This document shows, in pieces, positions 31,868 through 44,730 of a stretch of DNA of 64,000 nucleotides. The position numbers and the translations under genes are program-made. Each line of letters opens with the position of its first letter. Position 1 is the stretch's first letter. The notes below the pieces were generated by a model. It made no database searches. It worked only from the letters and a program-made list of their open reading frames with translations, and was not told where the DNA came from. This DNA comes from Phlegmacium glaucopus (taxonomy: Eukaryota; Basidiomycota; Agaricomycetes; Agaricales; Cortinariaceae): assembly GCA_015039465.1 (NCBI GenBank), contig MU130570.1:1-64000 (forward strand). Reading direction: 5' to 3'.

Positions 31868-33753
31868 TGTTAAGTTTAAAACAAAGTCACGTCGGAGTTA
31901 CTCCGGAACAGTAAGCGGAAAGGACGTTGGCCTCAGCATGTGTGCTGTGCCGCCCAGCTCCTAAGATGTCCTGATTTCGGAACGGAAGAAGAAGTAATAA
32001 GACGGAAGACCTCAGTGAAATCAGTGTCACGAACAAGAGGAAGCAACAAACTTAGAGAATAAACAGAGGAGGAAACAAAGTTGATATTTGAAACTAAGGA
32101 AAAACATACAAGGATCGAGTACTTTAAATTTAAAGCAAAAAGGAATTGCTAGGGATGCCGAAGTTCAGTTCGGTTCAGTTCGGGACCCATTTTCTCAGAA
32201 CCAGAACCAGAACCACTTAGGAAAACTAGAACCAGAACCAGAACCAGAACCGAACCAACAGAACCGGTTCTCTTGGTTCGGTTCTGGTTCAGAACCAGTT
32301 CGAACCATAAGAACCAGTTAAAAATAGACTTTTGTTAGGATATCACCAATTAGACAAGAATTTTTCATTTTAAGTTTTATTTTCTGAAATTACACCTTAT
32401 TTATAAATATATCTTAAAAGTTGAGGCCAGAAGTCTGTAGTATTGGTGTTATAACCATGACATCACTAATAGCAAACATGAAAAGAAAAAATACTATTGT
32501 CAGGGAACACTCAGTTTTCCATCCAATCAGTCCAACTCCTGACTTTCAGTCTTTCACATGAACACCCAGACCCAATGAGCTTCACACCCAAACCCAAACC
32601 TAATTCCAAAACTGTAAATTCCACCTCACCAACAAACTTAGTTCCCCTCTCATTTCTACTCTTCATTTTCATTTGGCCCCAACTTTCACCTGAGTACCTG
32701 AACATGACCAGTTCAGCCCAAACTCTAAATTATTTTTTATAAAAGGTCTAAATTGGTTACCTCTTTTTCTAGATAACTTCATTTTTCTATTATACTGATA
32801 TGGTACCACTAATAATATTAATAATGAAATACAAACTTGTCATTTTTCATTTATTCTGGTACTGTACCACTTATCATTTTATTATTTTCACATGACACTA
32901 TTTGATTATTTATTTTCCATAACTCCATTATCTCTATATTAGTACTTAAATCCCCCCTCACTTTAGCAGGGATCCTTATCCTTTCCTCTTTGGATCCTCT
33001 GCTAGGTGACAACTATAAATTGGATTCTTGCAATATGAGTATATTAATAACATGGTAAACCTAAAGTTATAAAGTAAATGAGACATGTTATTGATTATGT
33101 ACTATGCCAGACCAAAGAATGATGTACTTCTGATTGGAAATATATAGTGTTGGTGACTTGGATAAATATTTTCATTATAGATACAGGTACAATGTGTGAT
33201 TTAACATGCAAATAAGTAGTTATCTTACTTAAATATTTGCCTTGGGATAAAGTGGTTCAGAACCGGTTCGAACCGGTTCAGAACTGGTTCTCAGATTTCT
33301 GGCCAATCCAGAACCAGAACCAGAACCAGATGGCTGGGGGTGAACCAGAACCAGAACCAAACCAGAACCGCGGTTCGGTTCAGCTGGTTCTGGTTCTCTG
33401 GACTGGTTCAGAACCGAACTTCGGCATCCCTAGGAATTGCAACCAAAATATAGAATATAAATATAAGTGCTGCGTTCTGCTCCCAGAAAAGGTCCTGCAT
33501 TCTTGGGTGAATAATCCATGGCTGGTGTGCTGACTGATGATGGGAAAGATGATGACAAAGAATAGTGGTAGTGGCGAAGAAGTGATAACGGGTTTGGAGT
33601 ATGGACAGAGGAACCGGAATGACACAGAGAAGTCTCGGAGTTGAACATAGGAAGAGTAGTTTGGGATATAAGGGAAGGCACTGTACGGAGTATGGACTAC
33701 CAGAAACAGCTCCGACGGAGCCAGACCAGAGTAACGTATAACGGAATGTAACA
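31868..33753. mobile_element. Solo LTR, copy B, interrupted by hAT element
   Basis: Same LTR family as copy A, with a perfect 5-bp duplication AGGTT (31863-31867 and 33754-33758). It is split by the 1,283-bp hAT-like element at 32150-33432. About 600 bases remain when that insert is removed. Confidence 0.85.
32150..33432. mobile_element. hAT-like non-autonomous element with GAACCAGAACC words
   Basis: The ends are TAGGGATGCCGAAGTT and AACTTCGGCATCCCTA, classical hAT-type termini, with a perfect 8-bp duplication GGAATTGC (32142-32149 and 33433-33440). Arrays of GAACCAGAACC and GGTTCTGGTTCGG lie only in the outer 150-180 bases at each end (32160-32325 and 33250-33420). The central 900 bases are AT-rich and non-coding. 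The intact copy A LTR gives a clean empty site. Confidence 0.92.
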
Positions 33754-33758
33754 AGGTT

Positions 33759-34334
33759 CCATGCTTACCAAATTATACCAATGGCTTCAATGAAGACAAC
33801 CATGAACTGAAGTATATTTTGATTGAAGTACCCTCTTGAATTGATTTGTTGGTGGCATGGCACTAGACTCATGACCAGTCAGAGAATGAGGAGGGTAGAG
33901 AGAGTCCTCAATTCTTGGTTCACCAGAGTCACATGAGTGACCAGAAAAAACTTGCACAGCACCAACAATGTACATCTTCAAATTGTTCTTTGATAGATGG
34001 GCACCAAAGAAAGTTGTTTGGCATGAACAAGAGAAGATGGGTGTGTTGCATAGGAAGATCTTGCTAACGAGCCATTATAACTGGCAGATCCTGTGCACTA
34101 GTACCCGCAGCTACAACAAACAAGACGGAAGCATTCAAAATTTCATCGTCACGGAATCGTACTTGGAGATATCATACAGGACTATCTGCTGACTCTCGGA
34201 TCCTGGAAGTGTAATGTTCTGTTCAAATCCCTATACAAACCAATGTAAAAAGGAGCGATAGCCTTCTAAAACGCGTTCAGATGGAAGATTGGCGATACCA
34301 AGGTACGGCACGCACCGGGGACGATGAGCCAAAT
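33759..34334. other. Gene-less stretch left of Per1
   Basis: A plus-strand frame (33968-34192, MYIFKLFFDRWAPKK) has no recognised domain. No repeat ends or RNA gene are seen. It includes the 3' flank of the Per1-like gene, which is read towards this stretch. Confidence 0.4.
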
Positions 34335-35417
34335 TTATGTTTTATGCTCACGCCAACTGGGATCCAGGGAGTCTTCAACTAGGAAATCATACCACCTCAG
34401 AGCTATCGGTGCGGTTGATAGATGCCAAAGAGCATGAGCGTCGATTATCCGTGCCCAAGGAGGGAAATCGAAGAGCTCAAGGGAAGTGGCTGCGGTCGTC
34501 AAAGCAACAAACACTGCTGCTTTGCTTGTGAATCTAGGACGGTAATTTTTGGGACGTGATGGAAACTTTCGGAAGAACGAAAGAGAGACCGGCATCGCGT
34601 ATAAGCCCCACAATGCGTTGTGAGTAAGGCCTAGAGTAAGGTTGAAGGCCATGTTATAGGTATAATCAAATCGGGGGAGGAAAGTCAAGTAAGAGACATG
34701 CGCAAGATATAGTAAAAAGCAGGCACAGGCCAGAAGATTGCGATTCCATGTTTTTGTTGGTGTCGAAGGAAGGGTTAGGCGACTTGGTGGAGGAGACGGA
34801 TAGATGTGGAAGAGACGGATGGTGGTATAGTATAGAGCGTATAAAATTGCCAAGGCAGCTGAGAAATAATCTAACTTCTCGGTAATAGGAAGATCTATTA
34901 TTTGGTGAGAAGGCTCTGTATTTTGAAGGATAGATGGAATGTACCAATCACCTCGAGTGTGGAAAACTGAAGACCAAATCCAAGCGTTGATGCTGATTGC
35001 TGACCACAAGAGGTAATATGACCTCATTGGATGCGACTCCGGAACCTTTTTTCTAATCTTTGAAGCACCCCGCGCGTGAGCCCAAAGGTTCAATAACGAG
35101 AATGCCACGGATGCGGGTTCCTGCATTCCTGCCACGCGCCAAAATGGCCATTTCCCGTGATACTGTTGAATCCTTATACCATCCCGTATATCTCTGTCGG
35201 TGATTTCGTGCATGCATCCATATTTACAGTCATCGGTACAACTCCAACGCGTCACTCTTAGGGCCAAGGACGAATTACTCCAAAAATGTGGGCCACACCG
35301 AGTTACTTTGCAGAGATCAACACAGTTGATAAACTCTTGAGATCTATCACCAGAGGATGCATAAACCGACGCTGAAAGTATAGTGACCGTAAGTGAGGTG
35401 AGCGACGATAGCCTCAT
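34335..35417 (-). CDS. Per1/PGAP3-like GPI-remodelling protein
   Basis: Per1/PGAP3 proteins act in the ER membrane on the lipid of GPI anchors. The frame is open from 35531, but the Met at 35417 begins a good signal peptide (MRLSSLTSLTVTILSASVYA), so I choose that start (360 residues). Family hallmarks are the Cys-rich luminal part (FINCVDLCKVTRC, TRWSCTDDCKYGCM), QYHGKWPFWRVAGMQEPAS, WIWSSVFHTRGDW, and LPITEKLDYFSAALAILYA. Several membrane segments follow, and the C-terminus has an AHALWHLSTAP motif with conserved His. Length fits the family. It appears intronless. The first well-preserved gene right of the repeat zone. Confidence 0.9.
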   Translation of the reverse strand: MRLSSLTSLTVTILSASVYASSGDRSQEFINCVDLCKVTRCGPHFWSNSSLALRVTRWSCTDDCKYGCMHEITDRDIRDGIRIQQYHGKWPFWRVAGMQEPASVAFSLLNLWAHARGASKIRKKVPESHPMRSYYLLWSAISINAWIWSSVFHTRGDWYIPSILQNTEPSHQIIDLPITEKLDYFSAALAILYALYYTTIRLFHIYPSPPPSRLTLPSTPTKTWNRNLLACACFLLYLAHVSYLTFLPRFDYTYNMAFNLTLGLTHNALWGLYAMPVSLSFFRKFPSRPKNYRPRFTSKAAVFVALTTAATSLELFDFPPWARIIDAHALWHLSTAPIALRWYDFLVEDSLDPSWREHKT

Positions 35418-35689
35418 GGTGTAGCCAAGCGAGCTGACTACCATGACTTCGCTTGAAGCGCTCCATCCTGGGAATTCCTTAGTAAGCTCGTGCATCGAGT
35501 CGCTCGTAATACTTCTCATCTGTGAATCCAAAAGGTTCTGTGGATATATTATATATCCCCTTCAAAACAGTAGATATCTGGAAGCAAGAGAAAAAGGGGC
35601 GAATAAACACGACTGCAGCATTCCGAAAGACATAAGTCCATGGTAAAATCACATCATTTATCAGAGTTAAAGTTAAACAAAAGTGCCTA

Positions 35690-36325
35690 TTAAATGCGAT
35701 ACTTCCGAAAATTCAACATGGTCTTCGCAAGCGACCATCGCGGCCCGGGATCGACAATTTCAAAATTGTGTCGAGGATTGCCCCTTATTTGCCGACATGT
35801 ACAACTTTTCCGGATGTAGCTGGTGCGATCAAAAACGTTAGTCGCTGTTGGACCTATGAAACATTCGTTGTCACTGGCACCGAAATTCCTGACGAACTCC
35901 GGCAACTGTATGCGATGCGTTTTTCATTGATTCAAGGCGTCCACGTCGTTCGATACTGAGAAGTGACTATTACAACGGTGAGAATGACGTTGATAAAGAT
36001 TCAACCTCGAGCCGCGGTCGGGTTGGAAATACTGCTCGTAGAGCAAGAGGTGGGCGGCCGCCGTAGTCGTGGTCGGTGTAGAGGACGAGGAGCAGCCATA
36101 GTAGCGACGCTAACAGCAACTGGAGAAGACGGCGATTCAGAAATTCCCGACGTTACTGCTGCTCCTGCAAAACGGGGCAGAGGCAGAGGTCGCAGGAATC
36201 CTAGAACTGCAGACAAAGAGAAAGATATGGGTACTCCATCTACGGAGGCTGGTCCTACGCCTGCAGCAATTGGATTTGATGTGGATATTGCATTACATGT
36301 GAGTTTTTACAGGCTTACTTTGTAA
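35690..36325 (+). CDS. Weak coding region with RGR-rich tail
   Basis: One frame reads FKIVSRIAPYLPTCTTFPDV then CWTYETFVVTGTEIPDELRQ and stops at 35957. Another frame from about 35963 encodes an Arg/Gly-rich segment (RGRCRGRGAAIVATL, AKRGRGRGRRN) to a stop at 36325. They may be exons of one gene, or pieces of a degraded one; I cannot find a consistent start. No family is recognised. Confidence 0.3.
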
Positions 36326-36385
36326 AATAATCATCATACCTAGGTACAGTACAGTCTTAGTAGAGAAGCGTCTAGAGTCTAGAGT

Positions 36386-39300
36386 CTAGGTAGAAGGTGA
36401 GTCTTCGCTTTGAAGTTTGCTCTGTTCGTCTGCTTCCAACGACAATTTTATCGCCAGCTCCATCTCACGGACAAACACAACATCATCGTCTTCCTCTGTC
36501 GCCAGTGATGAGGAAGAAATTTGCGCCTCCACAGACCCACTGCGATGGTGGGGATCAACCTTTGCATCTACATCTTCAAGCACCGAACTCGGGTTATTTT
36601 CCTTGACATCCGTACTGCTTGTCTCCAGCTCCACGCCATCATCCAACGCCCTATCGATAGCTTCTTGATATAGCTTTTTCCTCTGGGGTGTCTTACGTAT
36701 TTCTTCCTCGAACCTTGTGATGATATGTATTTTCTGGGCTTCTGTACCAAGCCGAACGGCTTCCCGTCCATCCGCAAGGCGAGTTAGACGATGCTGGAGT
36801 TCTTGGCTTTTTCCAACAATTGATTGCACCGATTTCCAGGCGTGGTGGATGGGCAAGGTCACCAGCCCCAGATCTGAGTGGCCTCCGTTCGACGTTGTCG
36901 GTCGAGCTGACCTCTTTTGTATGGCTTGAGCAGAAAGTGAGATAATTTGAAGTGCAGTTCCTTTCATAGCTTTGATGACTTTCTGTTGAATGATGAACAA
37001 CTGTGTCTATACTCAAAAATTCACGGCATTTTGACCATCACTAACATTTTTCTTGCTCGGTTTTAACCCCTGCTTAGGACCTTTTAGGTCATCTTGAGCA
37101 TCACTAGATACGCTCTGTCGCAGAAGATCAGTTTTATACAGATAAGTCAAGAATTGCATTCCTGACAGTATCTTTGTTTTCCGATTCTTCATCTATCTCC
37201 AGATCCAGATTTACCGATGTATGAGATCTACCATGCATAGAAACCAAAGTATCCTTGACGAATGCTGCCGCGTAACAAGGTTAAGAAATTTAATATTCAG
37301 GTTGACGCGTGACTTGCCAGATTTTCTAAGAATCGGCGAGGATTAAAACCCTTTCCCAATCTCTGAAGCAAATGCAGTAACATACCGAAAAAGCTCAGTA
37401 AGCCCAGAAAGATGCGTGACCTTCCAGAAAATCGCGCTGGTACTAGACTCGGATGGGTTTTTCTGTTTGCCGTACTCCTTCGGTCCTGGAGTTGACTAAA
37501 TGTCATGATTGTAAACAAGAGTGTGATGAATTAAGGCAGTTACGGTGTAGCGTCAGCGATTGCATTGTGAGTCGTTTCGCATCAGCAAGCGTTTGGGCAG
37601 CGAATGTGCTCAATTTCAAACACTAAATTTAGGCGTTGGTCTTCAATAAGGATGTATCGAGGAGTCTGAAGCTTACATGCTCAGTAGACCACCATACTGC
37701 CAATCGTGATGGATCCAGGTCGCATCTCATGTTTAGCAATGGAAGATGTTTGTAAAAACTCTCCACGCCCTTCTGCACTCCATTCTACAAAGCATGAGCA
37801 GTCGGACGGTTCATTTATAATCGAGAAATATATTTACATCTTCGTGAATTTGACGAGCCATCTTTTTCGCAGCCTCCTTTGCGGAGGGACTAATTGCAAA
37901 CTTAATGGCGTCCCTTAGGTTGTCGACGGTTAACTCTTTGTGAGAGATAGGCTTAGGGCCAGCCCCTGCCTTATGTATCATATTGCCTAGGATGGAGAAA
38001 AGAGAAAAGTTTATACTCTCATAAGCAATAATAAAGGCAAAGAGGAAGCGTACCCCAGAAACCTTGATCACCAAAGAAAGGTATGACAACAGTTGGACGC
38101 CCTTTGGCAAGTCCAATTGCAGTTGTGCCTGCACCTCCATGGTGGACAACGGCAGATACACGCTCTTCGTCAAAGAGCCAGTCGTGTGGAATATTTCCAA
38201 GCATGAATGTATGCGGCGGAGCAGAGACGCCGCCAAGTCCTCCCTAGTAAAAGTGGACGATTGTTAGCGTGACATACGGCCCATACAAGAGGTTTCTCTC
38301 ATACCCATCCAACCGAAATTAGAGCTCTGACACCAGCTTGCTCAGTCGCCTCGAATATGATTTCTGCAGGAAGTCAATCCACTGAAGCAACGACGAGGAT
38401 TTTATTACATACGTGACATTGCAGCAGGATCATCGACAACCACAGAGCCGAACCTGCCAAATGATGACGCAATCTGTTAGCAGTGCATCCGTGGGAGAAA
38501 CATTTGGCAATTTTACCCTATGTATATGGGCGTCTCTCCGGCTTCCAAGAAAGCCAACAATTCAGGGGGAGCTTGGTAATTCACTGCCAAATCAAGGAAA
38601 TAAAACCCCACTACGTCTGGAAAGCGCCTTCTTATGAGTCATTGTTCCCAGCTAAATTTTCTGGTTCATCAAGTACCAATGTGATTTTTCCAATCAACTG
38701 GCTTCGGTACCAGGGATGGACTCATGCAATATGTCCATGGGACCCTGACGTGGTCGACTATTCCTGGTCCTAAGCGAAGTGTCAAAGGCGAAATTCCGAG
38801 AGTAGAAGTGCGGAAAGTGTTGATGATATCGCCGACACTAACAAGGATCAGAGGAATCACAGACGTTCAGCCAAGAGGAATCTCTTACCCCTGCCAAGTA
38901 AGGAGGTCTGCGGCAGCATAGCTGAGGTAGTTACTAAGCCGATAGCCTGCATTTGAGGTGGTGATGTTCACCAGAGGATGCGAGAAAGAAGTGGTTGGAG
39001 ACCTGCGGTACAATTAGTTCAGAGTTGTGTAGTCGATGGGCTAGTGATCACAGACCATGGCATCGCTACACGATTTCCGTCAAAGAAATAAGAGCAGAGA
39101 AGAATCAGAACGCTTACTAAAGCTCATAAGTAGGGGTATTCCTAGAGCCTCTGCACAATGGACGTGTGCAAATGCAGGAGGGTTTGAAATTATTGCATCT
39201 GCTGCGAAAGTACGTCCGGTAATGGGACAAGGGGAATGACAGGAAAGCCAGCAACCATTGATCATCTTGGAGCATTATCAGTGTCGGGTTTTATTATATG

Positions 39301-40153
39301 GGATGGATGAACTTCAGTTAACATCTTCCGCTTCTTCAAGATATCGCCGTTCGTCAACGATTCAAAGCCGGGCATTAATCCAGGATCTGGGCATTTATGA
39401 AGTATATGGATGACGTTGAATGAATTGAGCTCACTTTTGACCATGTAACTCATGAGGTCCTGTGGATCCCCGCCAATACTAAAGAACTCCAGACCAGCGC
39501 CTGTTACAAATGCTTGAAAGGTCCCATGAGTGGCGATTCGAACACGATGCCCATCTTTGACAAGTCGTTGTCCAAGCGCAACATATGGCTGTACGTCACC
39601 TAATCCCAATTCCAGCAGATGGTGAAGGTTTTTGTTGAGCACACATACCACGACTTCCAACGATCATGATAACTATGTTCATGCTTGGACAGTCTTTCCA
39701 CCTTTCGTGATCAACAGCAAATTCGTTAACTTCCTGTGTGAGAATTTGACTCGGAAGAAAATCTGGTAGATATTTCTTCAAATCGAAAGACATAGATATT
39801 TGACCGTCCAAACTAAGTTTTGCGATTGACAGAAGACCTTTTCCCTGCGATGTATACTCTGCATAATCTGCACTAAAGTCGATAGCTAAACTTGCTGAGA
39901 GAATAATATGATACTCACCGATAGACTGGTCATGGCTTTCCTCCGTCCGGTTGGTATCTACAAAGAGGACATCTTTTTGTTGCTCCTCTGGTGATATTGG
40001 GGTTGGTAATAACAAGACATGATCTGGCACATCTTGCATATGTAGTTGGTTTGTTTGAACCGATAGGCCTGACATTCTACCACAGAGACTCGGAGCCGAG
40101 CTAAGGTGGTTAGTCTGAGAACGAGATGGGACTAAGTTTGTGGCGACCCCCAA
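36386..40153 (-). CDS. Sterol-glucosyltransferase-like GT1 protein with long C-terminal extension
   Basis: Members of this family move glucose from UDP-glucose to sterols or similar lipids. About a dozen short exons can be traced. The first (to about 39649) ends WKDCPSMNIVIMIVGSRG, the next begins DVQPYVALGQRLVKDGHRV, then FAADAIISNPPAFAHVHCAE, STLGISPLTLRLGPG, VPWTYCMSPSLVPKP, GETPIYIG, FGSVVVDDPAAM and the UDP-sugar-binding HHGGAGTTAIGLAKGRPT with PFFGDQGFWG. Further exons (GVQKGVESFYKHLPLLN, STFAAQTLADAKRL, SAIFWKVTHLSGLTELF) lead to a last exon (36386 to about 36984) with a ubiquitin-interacting-motif-like EMELAIKLSLEAD. Whether that last exon belongs to this gene is likely but unproven. 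A start at about 40075 (MSGLSVQ) is an alternative. Confidence 0.85.
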
Positions 40154-40688
40154 CGGCTGAGGTCAACTGATATGGCCACTTGTTGACACCACTGATTGTA
40201 TCCTGAGAACTTTGACCTTTGCCTTGTTCTTTGAGTTTTTGGAGTATTTTCTTAAGCCTCTAGCCTTGTATGCACCACTGAAACAGATCAACTGGCATTG
40301 GAACAGAAAATGGATCGGCAAACAAGTACGTTCAAGTTCAAAACAAAATAACCCTTATTATCGGAATCTCTACCCCATCTTATCATCAACGGTACTACTT
40401 CACTCGGAAATGATGTGGAACGCAAAAGCACTGGCGCTTGAAGCGCTTATCAACTTGCTTCCTTGCGAGGCTTGCACAGCCTTGAAATGTGGGGGATGAG
40501 GGCGAGCAAATAACAGAAGCAAACCCGGTATGTAGTATGACTCCTAGGCCGATATATATATTATTGGGCACCAGTTCTCAAGCTCCTTCCTAGAGGAATA
40601 TTGCTACAGTCGTTCTTTTCCCCCGTCCTTTCTATCGAGCTATTCGCAGTTTCACATAAACCAAGTAATCTAAACCGACAGGCTTGCC

Positions 40689-42454
40689 ATGGACTCCAAT
40701 TCACAGAAAGTTATTGCTCCCTGCACGATTGTAATCAAACTTGGTGGGTACTACATTACTGAAAAAATATGATCCTCTACTAACTAAACCATTAGGAACT
40801 TCTTCCATTGTTCATGAGACCACTCACCAGCCTCTCCTTTCAACGCTTTCGGCTATTGTCGAGACTGTTGTAGACTTGAAACGTCATGGTCATAAAGTTG
40901 TCCTCGTGAGCTCTGGTGCCATCGGCGTAGGTTTGAAACGTATGGATATGGAAAGTAGACCCAAAAATCTTTCTGGTAAACAGGTGTGTACCTCGTGTTT
41001 AGATTTATTGCCTTCAACTACTGATAGATAAAATCAGGCCCTAGCTGCCATCGGGCAAGGACGTCTCATAGCGCTTTATGATAATTTGTTTGGCCAGCTC
41101 GAGCAACCCATCGCACAAGTACTTTTGACGAAAGGAGATATTTCGGATGTGTGTTGGCTCTCCTCCACACCTATCCCGACCCACTTATAAAACATTGTAC
41201 CTAGCGAACGCGCTATCTTAATGCGGTCAACACCTTCAAAGAATTGTTAATGATGGGCGTTGTTCCCATTGTCAATGAGAATGACACTGTATCTGTCAGC
41301 GTGAGTAGTTTGACGTTGTCTATGGTTATTTCGTCTCACAACAAAACCTACAGGAAATCCAATTTGGTGACAATGACACACTATCGGCCATTACTTCTTC
41401 AATGGTTCACGCAGATTACCTCTTCCTGCTCACAGATGTCGATGGTCTCTACACCGCGAACCCTCGCAAAAACCCAGGTGCAAAGCAGATTGAAGTTGTC
41501 GATTCCATCCCAACCATTCGCTTGGAAGGTTAGCCATGCTTTATTCGATTCCTTTTCCTTTTCTAATCAACACTGTGTATTACAGTCAGTACCACAACCT
41601 TAGGATCTAGTCTGGGAACAGGCGGAATGGAAACGAAGCTTATAGCAGCTGAGATCGCAACAGCTGCAGGGGTGACGACTATCATCACATCCAGCAAGGA
41701 TCCATCGTGTATCTTCCGTATCATTGAATACGACCTGCAAACCCGGCCCCGGAAATTCAGATCAGATTCTGGTCCAGCATCGACTACGCTGACAGGTGCC
41801 AATGGGGTCAATTACAACGGAAAGGCTTCCCAACCCCTCATACGTCCTCCGCACACGCTATTCACCGCCTCATTGGACCCTATGCCAGATCTCAAATCAT
41901 GGACAAGTCATACCTTGAAACCTTCCGGCAGTGTTGTCATTGATGCGGGCGCATACCATGCCTTGGCTCATCGGGATTCCGGAGGGAAGCTCCTCGCAGC
42001 AGGTGTCATTGGTGTCATTGGCGTATTCGCTTCGGAACAAGCCGTCCGTATTGTTATTCCAAGGCAGCGACACGGGAACTTGGAGGATGACTTGGATGCC
42101 TACTTAAGGGCCATGGCGTCGACGATGCTGACGACTCTCGATACTGCTACAATGTTACGGGAATTGGGAGCATCGAATACGTCTCAAGAAGCGATGGTGG
42201 ATAATCAACAGAAAGCAGATGCGTTTCTGGAGGCGGACGTTATCGAAGTTGGCCGAGGACTAACAAACTACAACTCAGCCCAAATCATGGCTGTTAAAGG
42301 ATTGAATAGGTGGGTAACTCACGCTGGAATTCGTGTCTGGTCATTTACCCATTTTTCTTGCAGTTCCGTCTTACCACAGGTGTTGGGTTATGCGGATTCA
42401 GAGTTTGTGGTGGAAAATATCACAGTCAATATCCCGCCAAGTCCTCCGTCGTAA
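40689..42454 (+). CDS. Glutamate 5-kinase
   Basis: This enzyme catalyses the first step of proline synthesis, phosphorylating glutamate with ATP. Exon 1 (ATG 40689) ends IKLG; exon 2 begins at 40796 ([11 protein letters not shown]) and has [16 protein letters not shown]. Further exons give [50 protein letters not shown] and [19 protein letters not shown], all kinase signatures. The C-terminal half ([30 protein letters not shown]) is a PUA domain. There is no fused reductase. About six introns of 50-70 bases. It is followed in tandem by the PRPP synthetase gene. Confidence 0.95.
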
Positions 42455-42743
42455 TGCTTGTGTCCCCTATTCCTTTTTCGTTGTAGACTTGGATAACAAA
42501 GAAATTGATTTATAAATGTCGTACCGGTGCAAGGAATTCCCTATCCGCTTCCCTTGCTGCTTCCTCAAAGAAGTCGTCCAACGTGCACTAACTCTCGCAT
42601 CTGATTGGTTGGAGATGGTGGCTGTGTAGCTACCACTTGTGACAATTTCCATAAATTTTCTGTCATACTCTTCCTTCATACTTGCATCGTTCTGCTCCAT
42701 TGCCTATGCTATAGTTTATATATTTCCTCTTTTTTTATATTTC

Positions 42744-44128
42744 ATGTACCACAACAACTCTATAAGGATCCTCACAGGTGTGTCTCAACCATATGCCTGA
42801 GCTCGATGACGCCCCCCCTAACCTCCTGTTAATGATTTCTAGGGAATAGCCACCCCGAGCTCGCCCAAGCCGTGGCGGAGCGGTGAGCTGCTTCTCCATG
42901 AGTTGCGCTCACGGCGCATGCGACAGTGATTCATGTCACCCTACTCTCCTTCCATTATACAGGCTCAATGTTCCCCTCGTTCCTTGCACCGTCAAAAAAT
43001 TCTCCAACGGAGAGACCAGCGTCAAAGTTTTCGAATCGGTCCGAGACGAAGACGTTTTTATCATCCAAACGGCATGCGATGATGTGAACGATAACCTGAT
43101 GGAACTTCTTATTCTCATCTCAGCCTGCAAGACCGCATCCGCACGGAGGATCACGGCTGTCATTCCTTGCTTTCCTTATGCACGTATGGACAAGAAGGAC
43201 AAATCGAGAGCACCGATTACGGCAAAACTCGTCGCCAACATGCTCGTTGTGGCCGGTTGCGATCACGTCATTACGATGGACCTCCACGCAAGCCAAATTC
43301 AGGGATTCTTCGACATTCCCGTGGACAACCTGTGGTCAGAGCCGCTTATGATTGGCTACATCAAGCGTCGAATCGTAGGTTGGGAGAATGGCATCATCGT
43401 CAGCCCTGATGCCGGTGGTGCCAAGCGGTGCGTAATTATCTTACTCTGTCGCACTCAATTCTTCACTTTGGAGTTGATGCCTGATATTATGTTACAAGTG
43501 TGACTGCTATAGCGGACAAGCTTGGTGTTGAATTTGCTTTGATCCACCGGAAACGGAACGGCAAGTCCTTGACTGCTCCCGAGCATATGGAAATCCTGGT
43601 GGGTGATGTCAGAGGCAAGGTTTGTTGGGAACATTCTTCTCGTATTTGGCTAGTTCCTTATTTCTTACAACCATAGGTAGCGATACTCGTTGATGACATG
43701 ATTGATACCGGCAGTACTCTTATGCTAGCAGCGCGTACTCTTCATGAAAAAGGCGCCAAATCTGTCCATGCTTTAATTTCGCATGGTATATATTTTTTAG
43801 TCTTTATATTCGTTTCTTCCCTCACTCACCTATAACCAATCAACTAGGGCTTCTTTCGGAGACCAATATGAGCTTGATAGACGAACTGCCTATCACGGAG
43901 CTGGTGGTATGTACTCCCTTGTATGGTTTTCGACATCCTTAAGTCGTAGCAATTCAGGTCACGAATACCATCCCACAAAAACAACATCAAGACTTGTGCA
44001 AAAAGCTTGTCACCATTGACATTAGCCCCACAATCGCAGAGAGTATTCGTCGGACGCACAACGGGGAAAGCATCAGTTTTCTCTTTGGAGAATGGGCTGA
44101 GACAACTGGCGTCGATGTGGTATTTTGA
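42744..44128 (+). CDS. Ribose-phosphate pyrophosphokinase (PRPP synthetase)
   Basis: It makes PRPP from ribose 5-phosphate and ATP for nucleotide, His and Trp synthesis. ATG 42744 opens a short exon ([12 protein letters not shown]). After an intron (42778-42842) the frame gives [23 protein letters not shown], the signature [27 protein letters not shown], and, in later exons, [15 protein letters not shown] (the PRPP loop). The last exon ends [16 protein letters not shown], stop 44126-44128. About six short introns. No insertion of the kind seen in yeast PRS1 or PRS5 is visible. Confidence 0.95.
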
Positions 44129-44730
44129 TCGTGATATTTACACTTTTTTTTCCTTACGAGAGAACGATCAAGAGAACATAGGACTTGCACGTTTCTGTAT
44201 ATCATCATATTTTAAAAAATACGTGCATGATTTACATAGAGCATAAAGAATAGACAACCAATATGAGAGCATTGTAGAGAGAAAGCACTTGAATGATAAC
44301 TACCAGTATGTACATATATCATTTATCACGACCTCCAAATTTAGCCTAGCCCCATGGACACTACCATCATGACTCTGTGCTGCCTCATGCAGGAATCATG
44401 CTGCTCATGTTTCGGAACAAAGCTGAGAACAAAGACGATCGACAGTCACCTGGACCATGCTCATGCTCCGGATCCCACTCGCAGACACCCCTATACCTTT
44501 TGTCCATATGCTAGTCGACGTTCGTTGATCCAAAGCTTAGCCTCAAGTTTTTCTTTCGTTGGCAGCGATTCTACTGGCGATGGATTCTGCATCTCTAGTG
44601 CTGATATGATGATATGTGACCACGAGACCACCTTTTATCATTATCTAGCACCATTGGGATGGATTGTCATGCTCATATGTCTTTGCCGCGCAATGGCCCG
44701 GGCAGAACTGGAACTTTTGTTCCTTGTACC

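Noticed and set aside
37297..37518. Small membrane protein on the minus strand
   Set aside because: In the other frame the same bases give a glycosyltransferase exon (SAIFWKVTHLSGLTELF) with proper splice sites, which is better supported.
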